Positions 21,370 through 30,899 of a DNA stretch of 64,000 nt are shown here, in pieces. Position 1 is the first letter of the stretch, and each line of letters opens with the position of its first letter. Under the pieces are notes generated by a model. That model was not told where the DNA came from. It ran no database searches and saw only the letters and a list, made by a program, of their open reading frames with translations. Source of the DNA: Marinobacter sp. HL-58 (GTDB lineage Bacteria; Pseudomonadota; Gammaproteobacteria; Pseudomonadales; Oleiphilaceae); contig NZ_LIHP01000003.1 of the NCBI RefSeq assembly GCF_001314605.1, positions 62,001-126,000 on the forward strand. The letters run 5' to 3'. A program made the translations under genes and the position numbers.

Positions 21370-21900
21370 TCATTTCTGTTGATCCTTCGTGCGCCGGGGC
21401 TGCTCGCTCCGGTGCCACTGCTCCATGTTATAGAACAGCCGCGGCGCGAGCTCCCTCAGCGCACGTCGATAGACTTCGCGTTTGAAAGAGACAACCTGCC
21501 CAAGTGGGTACCAGTAACTGACCCACTGCCAGCCGTCGAATTCCGGCGAATCGGTGCCGTCCACGCGCACCTGCGCATCCGGCGAAAGCATCCTCAGCAG
21601 GAACCATTTCTGTTTTTGCCCCACGCAGACAGGGTGCGAGTTGTGTCGCACCATCCTGCGAGGGAGGCGGTATCTCAGCCAGCCACGGGTACAGCTGATG
21701 ATTTCCACATCGTCTGTACCAAGACCAATTTCCTCTGCCAGCTCCCTGTAGAGAGCCTCCTCCGGTGATTCGTTGTGCTTGATACCACCCTGAGGGAACT
21801 GCCAGGAGTCCTGCCCTATTCGCCTTGCCCAGAGGACTTCCCCCCTGTAATTGGCCAGAATGATTCCGACATTGGGTCTGAAACCGTCTGAATCTATCAC
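21370..21900 (-). CDS. rppH: RNA pyrophosphohydrolase RppH
   Basis: Removes pyrophosphate from the 5' end of mRNAs to trigger RNase E decay. The 176-residue product begins [15 protein letters not shown]. The Nudix box spans 38-60 (GGIKHNE, then REL and EEIGL), and the family [23 protein letters not shown] region is present. It is co-transcribed with ptsP, as is usual. Confidence 0.96.
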   Translation of the reverse strand: MIDSDGFRPNVGIILANYRGEVLWARRIGQDSWQFPQGGIKHNESPEEALYRELAEEIGLGTDDVEIISCTRGWLRYRLPRRMVRHNSHPVCVGQKQKWFLLRMLSPDAQVRVDGTDSPEFDGWQWVSYWYPLGQVVSFKREVYRRALRELAPRLFYNMEQWHRSEQPRRTKDQQK

Positions 21901-22074
21901 GGCACAGTCCTTATAAAAGTCGGTTGGCCAGTTTAAAAATTAACCGGCCGGATTTGTCCAAGTTGCTCTCATTCTTACAGAATCCCAAGGCTTCGGCAAA
22001 CGGAGCCGACAGCGGCATGTCATGGTAGACTATGGCGCCTGAAACATTTGCCCTGTCCGCCGGAGGTACCAACG

Positions 22075-22731
22075 TTGACGCTCGCCATTTTTGACCTTGA
22101 TAACACCCTGCTCGCCGGTGACAGCGACCATGCGTGGGGTGAATTTCTGGTGGAAGAATCCATCGTGGACGCGGAAGAATATCGAAAGGCCAACGACCGG
22201 TTCTACCAGGAATACCTGGATGGCGAGCTGGATATCATGCACTACCTGAGCTTCGCCCTGCAGCCACTGGCACGGCACGATATGAAGCAGTTACTGGCCT
22301 GGCGGCAAGAGTTCGTGGAGAAGAAGATCACGCCAATGATGCTGCCCAGGGCTGCAGAGCTACTGGACAGTCATCGCAATCAGGGGCACACGCTGCTGAT
22401 TATCACTGCCACCAATCGCTTTGTGACCGAGCCAGTGGCGGAACTGCTGGACATCGAGCACTTGATTGCTACCGAGCCTGAGCTGGTTAATGGTCGCTAC
22501 ACCGGTGAAGTTGCCGGCGTTCCAAGTTTTCAGGATGGCAAGGTCACCCGGCTGCATGACTGGCTCGAGTCAACCGGAGAAAACCTCGATGGCGCATGGT
22601 TCTACAGTGACTCCCACAACGATGCACCTCTGCTTCGCAAAGTCGATAACCCGGTAGCGGTGGATCCGGATCCAACACTTGAACGCATAGCTAAGGAAAA
22701 CAGCTGGAAGATAATGAGCCTTAGGGATTAA
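22075..22731 (+). CDS. HAD-superfamily phosphatase (SerB-like, HAD-IB)
   Basis: 218-residue HAD subfamily IB hydrolase. The nucleophile and acid/base aspartates are D7 and D9 in IFDLDNTL. Further motifs are TLLIITATNRF near 105, a lysine in FQDGKVTRL near 158, and the metal-binding SDSHNDAPLL near 182. Family members include phosphoserine phosphatase-like and sugar or lipid phosphatases. The substrate is not evident. I chose the TTG start at 22075 because GGAGGT lies 7 nt upstream. The longer frame from 22048 runs through that ribosome-binding site and has no family match. It is divergent from rppH. Confidence 0.88.
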   Translation: MTLAIFDLDNTLLAGDSDHAWGEFLVEESIVDAEEYRKANDRFYQEYLDGELDIMHYLSFALQPLARHDMKQLLAWRQEFVEKKITPMMLPRAAELLDSHRNQGHTLLIITATNRFVTEPVAELLDIEHLIATEPELVNGRYTGEVAGVPSFQDGKVTRLHDWLESTGENLDGAWFYSDSHNDAPLLRKVDNPVAVDPDPTLERIAKENSWKIMSLRD

Positions 22732-22751
22732 CTGGCATTGCTTATCTGCCC

Positions 22752-22865
22752 GGGAAGGCCACAGGGAGGGGGTGCCCGGGATACGCTGTGAATACATCCA
22801 TGTACGCTCGACAAAAACATCCCTGTTTTTGACGATCCCGGGCACCCCCTCCCTGCGTCCTTCCC
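22752..22865 (+). repeat. Hairpin repeat with conserved loop, copy 1
   Basis: Inverted arms at 22762-22782 and 22835-22855 pair perfectly over 21 bp (CAGGGAGGGGGTGCCCGGG...). They extend outward to 22752 and 22865 with two mismatches. The 52-nt loop, read on the minus strand, contains AGGGATG, AGCGTACATGGATGTATT and ACAGCGT, shared with the loops at 24241-24294 and 42641-42694. It begins 20 nt after the stop of the HAD gene. In this copy the loop also holds a small CAAAAAC/GTTTTTG stem. Confidence 0.85.
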
Positions 22866-22903
22866 TACCTGTGTGCAAGCCCACCAGTTCTGAGCCCTAC
22901 CCC

Positions 22904-22937
22904 GTAGGTCGGATAGAGCGCAGCGAAATCCGACAAC
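22904..22937 (+). repeat. GTAG-headed REP-like element, single
   Basis: GTAGGTCGGATAGAGCG followed by CAGCGAAATCCGACA forms a short imperfect palindrome headed by GTAG, the hallmark of REP elements mobilised by TnpA-REP (RAYT) proteins. It is a variant of the pair at 42456-42543. It lies just before the rlmI stop codon. Confidence 0.65.
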
Positions 22938-22943
22938 CCAAGC

Positions 22944-24140
22944 TCAAAGAAACCCCGTCAAAGACCGAACAAAACAGCTCTTGATATAATCCGTCTCAGG
23001 AATCCCCGGCACCACCGGATGATCCGGCGCCTGATGCCCCTGCTCCAGCAACTGCACAAACCGGTCAATCTTGCGGCCACTGCTGCGGATAATATCCGTC
23101 AGCTTTTCCTGGGACAGATGCATGGAACAGGACGCAGACACCAGCAACCCATCACGGTCCAGCAAACGCAACCCCAACTGGTTCAGGCGGGCATAGGCCT
23201 CTTCCCCGGCCTTCTGGTCACGCCGCCGGGGAATCAGCGCCGGCGGGTCCAGCACCACGATGTCGAACTTTTCCTTCTCGTCACACAACGCTTTCAGGGC
23301 ATCGAAGGCGTCCCCTTCAATGGTTTCTATATTATCAAGCCCATTGATCTTCGCGTTGTGATGAACCGAGTCGATGGCACCGGCGGAGCTGTCCACACAG
23401 GTCACCTGAGTCGCGCCCGCGCAGGCCGCCTGGATACCCCAGCCACCGACATAGCTGAATACATCCAGCACCCGCTTACCCGGCGCATAGGCCTGCAGCC
23501 GCTGACGGTTCATGCGGTGATCATAGAACCACCCCGTCTTCTGCCCGCCCTCCATGGGCACCTCAAAACGAACGCCGTTCTCTTCAACCTGAAGAAGCTC
23601 GATTTCCGGGCCATGGGCCTGCTCCACATACGTGTCCAGCCCCTCCACCTTACGCATCTTGCCGTCATTCTTGAGGATAATCGCCCTGGGATGCGCCAAC
23701 CGCTGAACCGCCCGGACAATCGACTCCTTCATCAGCTCCATGCCAGCGGTGGAGATCTGAACCACCACCACATCATCAAACCGGTCAATCACCAGCCCCG
23801 ACAGCCCGTCGCTGTCACCAAACACCCAACGGTAAAACGGCTTGTCAAACAACCGCTCCCGCAACACCAACGCTGTCTCCACCCGCTCTGTAAGCCGCTG
23901 CGGCGTCATGCCATGGGACGGGTTGCGACTGATCAGACGGCCGCAGATCAGTGCGTGGGGATTCACAAACACCGTCCCCATCGGCTTGTCATTGGCAGCA
24001 CGAATCTCCGCCTGGGCACCTGCCTCGAAATCGGTCAACGGTGAACGGTGGGTATCCACCTCATTACTGTAAACCCACAGATGACCCGCCCTGAGCCTGC
24101 GCTCGGCGCCTTTGCGGAGGTATAAAACCGGGAAATTCAT
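22944..24140 (-). CDS. rlmI: 23S rRNA (cytosine-5)-methyltransferase RlmI family
   Basis: SAM-dependent methyltransferase of the RlmI/YccW group, which methylates C1962 of 23S rRNA. The 398-residue product has an N-terminal PUA-like domain (LRKGAERRLRAGHLWVYSNEV), the motif I loop VLDVFSYVGGWGIQAA (about 220-235), the motif IV VVLDPPALIPRR (about 297-308), and a catalytic-cysteine-type SASCSMHL near 345. The ATG at 24140 has AGGTGG 6 nt upstream and is preferred over the GTG at 24149. RlmI versus a close paralogue is not fully settled by eye. Confidence 0.85.
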   Translation of the reverse strand: MNFPVLYLRKGAERRLRAGHLWVYSNEVDTHRSPLTDFEAGAQAEIRAANDKPMGTVFVNPHALICGRLISRNPSHGMTPQRLTERVETALVLRERLFDKPFYRWVFGDSDGLSGLVIDRFDDVVVVQISTAGMELMKESIVRAVQRLAHPRAIILKNDGKMRKVEGLDTYVEQAHGPEIELLQVEENGVRFEVPMEGGQKTGWFYDHRMNRQRLQAYAPGKRVLDVFSYVGGWGIQAACAGATQVTCVDSSAGAIDSVHHNAKINGLDNIETIEGDAFDALKALCDEKEKFDIVVLDPPALIPRRRDQKAGEEAYARLNQLGLRLLDRDGLLVSASCSMHLSQEKLTDIIRSSGRKIDRFVQLLEQGHQAPDHPVVPGIPETDYIKSCFVRSLTGFL

Positions 24141-24217
24141 AACGACCACCTGTCAGGTTTGAGAAAAGGCGCGAATTATACATGAAGTAGCGGCATGGAT
24201 AGCCGGGGTACGGGAGG

Positions 24218-24317
24218 GAGCGGGCAGGGCTGCCCAAAACTGTGCGGAGCCAGGGATGGCGGAGCCCAAGCGTACAGGGACGTATTTACAGCGTGTTTTG
24301 GGCAGCCCTGCCCGCTC
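24218..24317 (-). repeat. Hairpin repeat with conserved loop, copy 2
   Basis: Arms at 24218-24240 (GAGCGGGCAGGGCTGCCC...) and 24295-24317 are a perfect 23-bp inverted repeat enclosing a 54-nt loop. The plus-strand loop reads TGTGCGGAGCCAGGGATGGC, then GGAGCCCAAGCGTACAGGGA, then CGTATTTACAGCGT. It closely matches the 54-nt loop of copy 3 and the 3' half of copy 1. It lies 22 nt after the gcvH stop. The arms share no sequence with those of the other copies. Confidence 0.88.
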
Positions 24318-24339
24318 GCTCTTCCACCATCAGTCTCGG

Positions 24340-24732
24340 TTATTCCTCGGCAGCAACATGCTCCGCATAGGCTACGGAATCCATCAGCCCATCCAGCTCC
24401 CCCGGATCCGCCAACCGCACCCGGAACAACCAGCCATCCCCATAAGGATCCTCATTCACCTTCTCAGGCTCATCCTCAAGGCTCTCGTTGACCTCAATCA
24501 CCTCACCGGTCACCGGACTGAACACATCCGAAGCCGACTTCACAGACTCCGCCACACCAGCCTCTTCCGCGCCGGTCACCGTCGCCCCAACATCCGGCAC
24601 GCCAATAAAAACGATATCCCCCAGCTGGTCCTGGGCAAAATCCGTGATACCAACAGTTGCGGTGCCATCATCAGCCACACGCACCCACTGGTGGGTCTCA
24701 ATGTATTTCAGATCTGCGGGTGTTTCGCTCAT
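24340..24732 (-). CDS. gcvH: Glycine cleavage system H protein
   Basis: Lipoyl carrier of the glycine cleavage complex. The 130-residue product has the family opening ADLKYIETHQWVRV and the lipoylated lysine K65 in AGVAESVKSASDV. It ends in the usual DSVAYAEHV segment. The ATG at 24732 has GGGGA 8 nt upstream and gives the usual N-terminus, so I prefer it to the in-frame GTG at 24738. It is not accompanied by gcvT or gcvP here, so the rest of the system must be encoded elsewhere. Confidence 0.95.
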   Translation of the reverse strand: MSETPADLKYIETHQWVRVADDGTATVGITDFAQDQLGDIVFIGVPDVGATVTGAEEAGVAESVKSASDVFSPVTGEVIEVNESLEDEPEKVNEDPYGDGWLFRVRLADPGELDGLMDSVAYAEHVAAEE

Positions 24733-24824
24733 GATCACATTCCCCGATGAATAATTTCGCGCATTTTAACCGAAGAAAGACGCCCCGGCGAACATCTACG
24801 GCAATGTTGCGACAGATGGTCGCC

Positions 24825-25721
24825 TCAGGCCAGACTCCAGGTGGTCTCCCGAGCCATCGCCATGAATGACTGAAGATACTCCACACCAGAGTCCCGCTCA
24901 CGAAGCCCCAGGAAAATCTGCTTGTCGATACCCTTGCGCCCCAGCCGCACCGGCGTGATCGGCATCTGATGGGCGTATTCTTCCACCAGCCACCTGGGCA
25001 GCGCCGACACACCACGCCCGGCCGCCACCATCTGCAACATGATATCCGTGGTCTCTATGGTTTTATGGCGAGCCGGGCTGCTATGGGCGGGGACCAGGAA
25101 GCGGGTATAGATATCCAGCCGCTCCGCGTCGACCGGATAGGTAATCAGGGTTTCACTTTCCAGGTCCGCCGGCTCAGCCCAGGGTTTTGAGGCCAGTGGA
25201 TGGTTTTTCGGCACCACAAGCACCTGCTCATAGTCAAACACAGGTTCATAGATCAGCCCCTTCCTGTGCAATGGATCCGGCGTCACCAGCACATCAATGT
25301 CGTACCCAAACAGTGCCCCGATACCACCGAACTGGAAGCGCTGTTTCACATCCACATCCACACCGGGCCATTGTTCCAGGTAAGGCCCCACTACCTTCAG
25401 CAGCCACTGATAACAGGGGTGACACTCCATCCCGATCCGCAGGCTGCCCCGCTGGCCCCGGGCAATCTGGCCCACCAGTTCCTCGGCATGCTCGAATTGG
25501 GGGAGCAAACGGTTGGCGAGCGAAAGCAGATAAAGACCGGATGGGGTAGGCCGCAGTTTCCGGCCTTCCCGGATCCAGATTGCCGTGCCAAGCTGCTGCT
25601 CCAGCTTTTTCATTGCATGACTGAGTGCCGATTGAGTCAGACAAAGCGCATCGGCCGCTGCCGTCAGTGAGCCACACCGCTCCACTTCCCGGACGATTTC
25701 CAGATGATTCCGCTCTATCAT
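24825..25721 (-). CDS. metR: LysR-family regulator MetR
   Basis: Homocysteine-responsive activator of methionine biosynthesis genes. The 298-residue product opens MIERNHLEIVREVERCGSLT, with the LysR helix-turn-helix in SLTAAADALCLTQSALSHAMKKLE (about 18-42), and has a substrate-binding domain with GMECHPCYQWLLKVV near 100. The ATG at 25721 matches the MetR family start better than the GTG at 25727. It is divergent from metE over a MetR-type palindrome. Confidence 0.93.
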   Translation of the reverse strand: MIERNHLEIVREVERCGSLTAAADALCLTQSALSHAMKKLEQQLGTAIWIREGRKLRPTPSGLYLLSLANRLLPQFEHAEELVGQIARGQRGSLRIGMECHPCYQWLLKVVGPYLEQWPGVDVDVKQRFQFGGIGALFGYDIDVLVTPDPLHRKGLIYEPVFDYEQVLVVPKNHPLASKPWAEPADLESETLITYPVDAERLDIYTRFLVPAHSSPARHKTIETTDIMLQMVAAGRGVSALPRWLVEEYAHQMPITPVRLGRKGIDKQIFLGLRERDSGVEYLQSFMAMARETTWSLA

Positions 25722-25735
25722 TACCACACCTACAT

Positions 25736-25748
25736 TGAATTAAATTCA
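25736..25748. promoter_or_regulatory. MetR operator
   Basis: TGAATTAAATTCA is an exact match to the MetR consensus TGAA-N5-TTCA and is a perfect palindrome. It lies 15 bp upstream of metR and 90 bp upstream of metE in the divergent spacer, the expected place for activation of metE and control of metR. Confidence 0.85.
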
Positions 25749-25837
25749 TGGATTGATGAGATAATACCATTATTATTCATGACCTGACATCGCTAGCCTT
25801 GGCTCCTGACAACTGAGAACAGAACAGGAGATTCACC

Positions 25838-28111
25838 ATGGTGACCACCCACAATCTGGGTTTTCCACGGGTCGGCGAACGCCGGGAACTGAAGTTTGCC
25901 CTTGAAGGCTACTGGAAAAACGAACTGAGCGAAGAGGATCTGCAGCAGACCGCAGCCCGACTCCGTACTGCTAACTGGCAAGGCCAGCAATCACTGAGCC
26001 TCGCCCCGGTCGGAGACTTCTCCCTCTACGACCAGGTGCTGGATATGAGCGCCACCCTGGGCAACCTGCCCGAGCGTGCCGGCAAGGCCGATGAAAACGA
26101 GCTGGACCGTTACTTCCGCATTGCCCGGGGCCGTTCACCGGCAGACAGTGATTGCTGCGGCGTTCACGCCGGCGAGATGACCAAATGGTTCGACACCAAC
26201 TATCACTACATTGTCCCTGAATTCGATGCCGGCACCCGCTTTGCCCTGAACCCGACACGCCTGCTGGAGCAACTGACAGAGGCTAAGGCGGCAGGTGTAA
26301 ACACGAAACCGGTCATCATCGGCCCGGTCACCTACCTCTGGCTCGGCAAATCCAAGGATGACACCGACAGGCTGAGCCTGCTTGATGAGCTGCTCCCGGT
26401 TTATGGCGAATTGCTGCAAATGTTGGCGGACAACGGCGCGGAATGGGTACAGATCGACGAGCCGATCCTGGTCACGGAACTGGATGGCGCCTGGCGGCAT
26501 GCCCTCAACCTGGCTTACCACAACCTCAAAGCGAGCCCGGTAAAGCTTTTGCTGGCCACCTATTTCGGCCAGCTTCGTGAAAACCTGCAACTGGCCTGCG
26601 AACTGCCGGTGGCGGGCCTGCATCTGGACGCCATCAACGCCCGAGACGAAGTGAGCCGCGTTACCGACTGGCTTCCGGGGCACAAGGTGCTGTCGCTGGG
26701 CGTGATCAATGGCCGCAACATCTGGAAGACCGATCTGGAAGCCACCCTGGACTGGCTTGAGCCGGTTTACAGCAAACTTCGGGAACGGCTCTGGCTGGCA
26801 CCGTCCTGCTCCCTAATGCATGTGCCGGTAGACCTGGACCTGGAAACCACCATGGACCCGGAAGTCCGCTCCTGGCTGGCGTTTGCGCGACAGAAGCTGG
26901 ATGAGCTTCAGCTGTTGGCAACGGCCCTGACCAAAGGCAGGCATACCGTAGCCGGCGCCCTGAAGGACAACGCCGATGCCATCGCCAGCCGGCGCCAGTC
27001 CCGGCGGGTCACTGGTCCGGAGGTCCGCAAAGCGGTCGCCAACATCACTCCCGACATGGGTCAGCGCACCAGCAGCTACCAGCAGCGATCCGCCATCCAG
27101 GCCGATCACCTGAAGCTGCCCCGCTATCCCACAACCACCATCGGCTCGTTTCCCCAGACCAGGGACATCCGCCAGACGCGCCTCAAGTTCCGCAAGGGCG
27201 AACTGACCCCGGAGGAATACCAGGCCCGCATCCGTGATGAAATCAGCCACTGCATCCGCGAACAGGAGCAACTCGGGCTGGACGTACTGGTGCACGGCGA
27301 AGCGGAACGCAATGACATGGTGGAATACTTTGGAGAACAGCTGGAAGGCTATGTATTCAGCCGCTTCGGCTGGGTGCAGTCCTACGGCTCACGCTGCGTG
27401 AAACCGCCCATCTTGTTTGGTGATATCTCCCGGCCAACGGCCATGACCGTGGACTGGATCCGCTATGCCCAGTCCCTGACGGACAAGCCCCTCAAAGGCA
27501 TGCTGACCGGCCCGGTCACCATCCTCAACTGGTCCTTCGTGCGCGACGACCAGCCCAGGAAAGACACTTGCTGGCAACTGGCCCTGGCCATACGGGAAGA
27601 AGTGCTGGACCTGGAAAAAGCCGGCGTGAACATCATACAGATTGACGAAGCGGCCCTGCGGGAAGGCCTGCCCCTGCGCCAAAGCGACTGGCAGACCTAT
27701 CTGGACTGGGCCATCGAAGCCTTCCGCATCGCCGCCAATGGTGTAAAAGACGAAACCCAGATCCATACCCATATGTGCTATTCCGAGTTCAACGACATCA
27801 TCGAAGCCATCGCAAGAATGGACGCCGACGTCATCACCATCGAAACCTCACGGTCCGACATGGAACTGCTGGACGCCTTCAAAGGCTTCCAGTACCCCAA
27901 CGACATCGGCCCCGGGGTGTACGACATCCACTCACCGAACGTACCCAGCACCGGGCATATCGTATCGCTGATGAACAAGGCTGCGGAACGCATCCCCGCC
28001 GAGCGGCTCTGGATCAATCCGGACTGTGGGCTGAAAACCCGGTCGTGGGATGAGGTGATTCCGGCGCTGAAGGGAATGGTTGCGGCTGCCCGGGAGTTGC
28101 GGGAAGCCTGA
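25838..28111 (+). CDS. metE: Cobalamin-independent methionine synthase
   Basis: Transfers the methyl group of 5-methyltetrahydropteroyl-triglutamate to homocysteine. The 757-residue product has the duplicated barrel of MetE, with N-terminal [21 protein letters not shown] and C-terminal [17 protein letters not shown]. Zinc ligands are H645 and C647 in THMC, and C730 in NPDCGLKTR, with the [11 protein letters not shown] and [13 protein letters not shown] signatures between. A ribosome-binding site AGGAG precedes the ATG. It is divergent from metR and likely activated by it. Confidence 0.97.
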   Translation: MVTTHNLGFPRVGERRELKFALEGYWKNELSEEDLQQTAARLRTANWQGQQSLSLAPVGDFSLYDQVLDMSATLGNLPERAGKADENELDRYFRIARGRSPADSDCCGVHAGEMTKWFDTNYHYIVPEFDAGTRFALNPTRLLEQLTEAKAAGVNTKPVIIGPVTYLWLGKSKDDTDRLSLLDELLPVYGELLQMLADNGAEWVQIDEPILVTELDGAWRHALNLAYHNLKASPVKLLLATYFGQLRENLQLACELPVAGLHLDAINARDEVSRVTDWLPGHKVLSLGVINGRNIWKTDLEATLDWLEPVYSKLRERLWLAPSCSLMHVPVDLDLETTMDPEVRSWLAFARQKLDELQLLATALTKGRHTVAGALKDNADAIASRRQSRRVTGPEVRKAVANITPDMGQRTSSYQQRSAIQADHLKLPRYPTTTIGSFPQTRDIRQTRLKFRKGELTPEEYQARIRDEISHCIREQEQLGLDVLVHGEAERNDMVEYFGEQLEGYVFSRFGWVQSYGSRCVKPPILFGDISRPTAMTVDWIRYAQSLTDKPLKGMLTGPVTILNWSFVRDDQPRKDTCWQLALAIREEVLDLEKAGVNIIQIDEAALREGLPLRQSDWQTYLDWAIEAFRIAANGVKDETQIHTHMCYSEFNDIIEAIARMDADVITIETSRSDMELLDAFKGFQYPNDIGPGVYDIHSPNVPSTGHIVSLMNKAAERIPAERLWINPDCGLKTRSWDEVIPALKGMVAAARELREA

Positions 28112-28117
28112 GGCCAG

Positions 28118-28143
28118 GGGGAAGAGCCTTCGCGCTCTTCCCC
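28118..28143. terminator. Hairpin between metE and the DUF3592 gene
   Basis: GGGGAAGAGC pairs perfectly with GCTCTTCCCC around a 6-nt loop, between the converging stops at 28111 and 28151. No T-run follows, so it may stall or protect transcripts more than terminate classically. Confidence 0.5.
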
Positions 28144-28150
28144 ACCCTGA

Positions 28151-28849
28151 TCAGGACGCCAGTTTGGGTAGAAACGACGTATCCACCCAGTATCGTTTTG
28201 GGTTGTCCGGCCGGATATACACGGGTATCGACTCGCCAGGGATATGCTCTGTCGGGTCAAACCACAGGTTTTCACTGCGAAATACGTGAATATTTGCAGT
28301 AGCCGGGTCCTGCCACTGAGTCACAATCCGGTAAGGGCTCTGGCCGTTCATCACCAGACTGGTGTTCTGCTCGACACTCCGGAAGCTGGCCATTACAAGC
28401 TGGCCGCTCTCCCTCAGTTTTGCGCCCCTGCCTTTTCTGATCAAGGGCACCAGAATCATCAAGGTTCCGACGAGAAAGAACGACCCGCCGATGATCCCAA
28501 GGATGAGCGCACCACCCCACAAAGAGAAAAAGCCGTCTATACGGGCACTCTCTGGCTCTCCCGGCAAATACAAAACCGACACCCTCTCACCACGACTGTA
28601 TGAAGCCGGATTACTGCCCGACGACGACTGGAATTCAATCACCTGCCCAGCGTCATCCTCAAACCGGACGACCGGATAGTAGCTGCTGGAATCACTGGAA
28701 CGGGAGTAAACCAGATCCGTCACCACGCCCGGCACCTCTAAGGCATCATCCAGAAACGTGACTGTGCTCTGATACCAGAGAAAGGCTCCAACGAGTAGAG
28801 CGCCGCCCACCACCGAAAACAGGTATTTCAGAAAGTCGTAAACACGCAT
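28151..28849 (-). CDS. DUF3592 membrane protein
   Basis: 232-residue protein of unknown function with two membrane segments (about 7-27 and 105-135). They flank an extracytoplasmic beta domain with the DUF3592 pattern ([30 protein letters not shown], then [22 protein letters not shown]). A second DUF3592-like half follows, with [18 protein letters not shown] and [14 protein letters not shown]. It is at the edge of the accessory island, convergent with metE. Confidence 0.75.
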   Translation of the reverse strand: MRVYDFLKYLFSVVGGALLVGAFLWYQSTVTFLDDALEVPGVVTDLVYSRSSDSSSYYPVVRFEDDAGQVIEFQSSSGSNPASYSRGERVSVLYLPGEPESARIDGFFSLWGGALILGIIGGSFFLVGTLMILVPLIRKGRGAKLRESGQLVMASFRSVEQNTSLVMNGQSPYRIVTQWQDPATANIHVFRSENLWFDPTEHIPGESIPVYIRPDNPKRYWVDTSFLPKLAS

Positions 28850-28908
28850 ATCAGTTCCCTTGATTCATTGAAAATATAAAGTCCATTTCTATTGCCCTGC
28901 CCGTTACC

Positions 28909-29211
28909 TCAGAACCAGTCCCTGACAATCTGCCCGTTCTTGATCCTCCAGAATGAAAGGCCATAATTGAGGTCCCGCCCCTGTGAGTCCTTCACAAATC
29001 CGGTGTCTCGGCCGAATGTATGAAGGAAGGCGTCCGTACCCAACAGAAAGCTATCCAGAAACCACCACACACCTACTCCACCCAGCGTTACCGCCTTGAG
29101 CAGGCCCGTTTTCCATTTACCGAGGTAAAAGCGATCTGCACCTAAAAGCCCAAAGCATCCTCCGAGAAACAGGGCCAGAAGTCGGTTTTTGCGTTTTTCA
29201 GGTTGGTTCAT
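28909..29211 (-). CDS. TM2-domain protein
   Basis: A 100-residue protein with the TM2 pattern: basic MNQPEKRKNRLLALFLGGCFGLLGADRFYLGKWKTGLLKAVTLGG, a turn, then VWWFLDSFLLG. Two membrane helices at about 11-30 and 38-58 are joined by the diagnostic GADRFYLG. Function is unknown. The ATG at 29211 has a perfect GGAGG 7 nt upstream. The in-frame extension to 29412 runs through that site and shows no family similarity. Confidence 0.8.
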   Translation of the reverse strand: MNQPEKRKNRLLALFLGGCFGLLGADRFYLGKWKTGLLKAVTLGGVGVWWFLDSFLLGTDAFLHTFGRDTGFVKDSQGRDLNYGLSFWRIKNGQIVRDWF

Positions 29212-29633
29212 TTGCATTCCTCCTTGAATGTTTAAAGCCGCGGCACGGCATGATTTCAGCCATAGACTGGCCACTCTAAATGTATAGTCTTCCAAATATT
29301 GCGTTTCGGCTGGTACTACGGGCTTCTGGCTGGGCAGATAGAAACCGAGAGAGGGTAATTGAAGGGGGTATTTAAGTATTTCATAGCAAATCCTCTGCTT
29401 ACTTCTACCCAATCCATGGGTTCGATAGTGCTTTTAAAGCTCGGGGGAGAATTATACATCTAGTGTTCAATGAGGGTAACCCGCCAGCATTAAACTATCC
29501 CAAGAAGCTCGAAAGATGGCGCAGTAACCGTCATGATTTGTCGACTAAAGCCACATCCCGAACCGCCGGTGTAGCTACCCTACACCAGGTTCAGTAAACT
29601 AGCAGCTCTACAAACCTTCGGAAAGGATGCCGA
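29212..29633. other. Intergenic, 422 bp
   Basis: No gene is apparent. The last roughly 90 bases are shared with the stretch upstream of the broken duplicate at 30662 (common blocks include TTCAGTAAACT versus CTCAGTAAACT and CAAACCTTCGGAAAGGATGC), so this part was duplicated together with the SUMF1 gene and probably contains its promoter and ribosome-binding site. Confidence 0.6.
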
Positions 29634-30530
29634 TTGTCGATGCTTATTTCATTGCCTTCCAAACTGATCCCCTGTTTTCTTGCTGTCTCTGCAATCTCAG
29701 GCTGCAACATTTACTACGAATCCAAAGCCGAAGACATGGTTGAGCGTCAGATGGAAGCTATGGTGTTTGTCGAAGGTGGAGAGTTCATGATGGGGAATCC
29801 GGGAGGTTGGAGTATACGCAGCGATACCATCCCTGTTCATCGCGTGGTTCTCGACGATTTTTATATTCAGAAATACGAGGTTACTCAGGGGGATTTTGAG
29901 TTATTCATGGCAAGTACAGGATATGAGTCATCGGACAATCGTTACGACAAAATTCGCCAGGATATCCCCGACCGATTCGCAGACGAGCTACCTGCCGTTG
30001 CTTCCTGGTCAGACGCCAATGCTTTCTGCCAATGGCTAGGTGAGCAAACAGGTGCAGAAGCCAAGCTACCTACAGAAGCCCAATGGGAGTTTGCCGCCCG
30101 TGCTCGTGGTGAAATGATTCAGTATGCGACTCCCTCGGGGCGAGCTATTCCAGACGAGACTGTTGCCGCTGGCCCGACATTTAACACGTTTGACGGCCAC
30201 CCACTAAAAGATCCCACGCCATTGAGACCAGGCTCATTTCCACCAAATTCTCTTGGCTTATACGACATGTCCGGTAACGCAATGGAGTGGGTAAGCGATA
30301 ACTATTCAAAAGACTACTACGAGAAGTCGCCCGTCAACAATCCTACTGGTCCGGCAGAAGGACAGAAAGATATCTTTGAAGGAAAACCTTACCGCGTTCT
30401 TCGCGGGGGGCATTTCAAAGAATTTCATGGAAACACTACCGTAACCCGGCAAAAAGGTTCGGAACACCTAGCCTCGGAGACCAGAGGCTTCAGGTGCGCT
30501 AAAACTAAACGCAACTCAAACACAACCTAA
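29634..30530 (+). CDS. SUMF1/formylglycine-generating-enzyme-like lipoprotein
   Basis: 298-residue predicted lipoprotein with lipobox AISGC (cysteine 24). A SUMF1/FGE-sulfatase-type domain (about 42-293) shows MVFVEGGEFMMGN, VTQGDFELFM, LPAVASWSDANAFCQWLGEQTG, LPTEAQWEFAAR, DMSGNAMEWVSDNY, and a final RGFRCAK. The paired active-site cysteines of true formylglycine-generating enzymes are not evident, so it is more likely a binding or accessory member such as those near T6SS loci. Start is TTG 29634 or ATG 29640; GGAAAGGA suits the TTG spacing better. A decayed duplicate follows. Confidence 0.8.
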   Translation: MSMLISLPSKLIPCFLAVSAISGCNIYYESKAEDMVERQMEAMVFVEGGEFMMGNPGGWSIRSDTIPVHRVVLDDFYIQKYEVTQGDFELFMASTGYESSDNRYDKIRQDIPDRFADELPAVASWSDANAFCQWLGEQTGAEAKLPTEAQWEFAARARGEMIQYATPSGRAIPDETVAAGPTFNTFDGHPLKDPTPLRPGSFPPNSLGLYDMSGNAMEWVSDNYSKDYYEKSPVNNPTGPAEGQKDIFEGKPYRVLRGGHFKEFHGNTTVTRQKGSEHLASETRGFRCAKTKRNSNTT

Positions 30531-30571
30531 ATTCGTTAAGGACAGATTTGATATAGCATGCATGGCTTGGG

Positions 30572-30840
30572 ACCAAAGGCACATCTCAGGCCGCCGGATC
30601 TGGCGACTCACCGCTAGGCTCAGTAAACTGTAAGTTCCCAAACCTTCGGAAAGGATGCCGATTGTCGATGCTGATTCGGTTGCCCACCAAGCTGGCCCTC
30701 TCTTTTCTGGCAGTCTCTGCAATCTCAGGCTGTAACATCTACTACGAATCCAAAGCCGAAGACATGGTTGAGCGTCAGATGGAGGATATGGTGTTTGTGG
30801 AAGGGGGCGAATTCATGATGGGGAATCCGGGAGGCTGGGA
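30572..30840 (+). repeat. Diverged direct duplicate of 29546-29817
   Basis: The leader and first roughly 60 codons of the SUMF1 lipoprotein gene are repeated here. Identity is highest from CAAACCTTCGGAAAGG through the lipobox and the GAATCCGGGAGG codons. Differences are scattered substitutions without gaps in the coding part, which indicates an old tandem duplication. Confidence 0.75.
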
Positions 30841-30899
30841 TGGCAGCCGCTGGCTTCAGATGCAACAGGCCGTATAAAACATCATTAACAGAAAATTAA
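30662..30899 (+). pseudogene. Internally deleted SUMF1-lipoprotein duplicate
   Basis: The intact N-terminus (lipobox AISGC; EGGEFMMGNPGGWDG) runs straight into the C-terminal end of a SUMF1 domain, but in another frame. The original frame stops at 30877 after GSRWLQMQQAV. In the shifted frame from 30852 the sequence reads GFRCNRPYKTSLTEN then TAA at 30897-30899, equivalent to the RGFRCAK end of the intact neighbour. About 220 codons of the middle have been lost. The remnant overlaps the 3' end of the convergent gene at 30856-31533. Confidence 0.85.

Noticed and set aside
20263..21768. 501-codon plus-strand open frame opposite ptsP
   Set aside because: Antisense shadow of the GC-rich ptsP gene; no domain pattern, and ptsP is unmistakable on the other strand.
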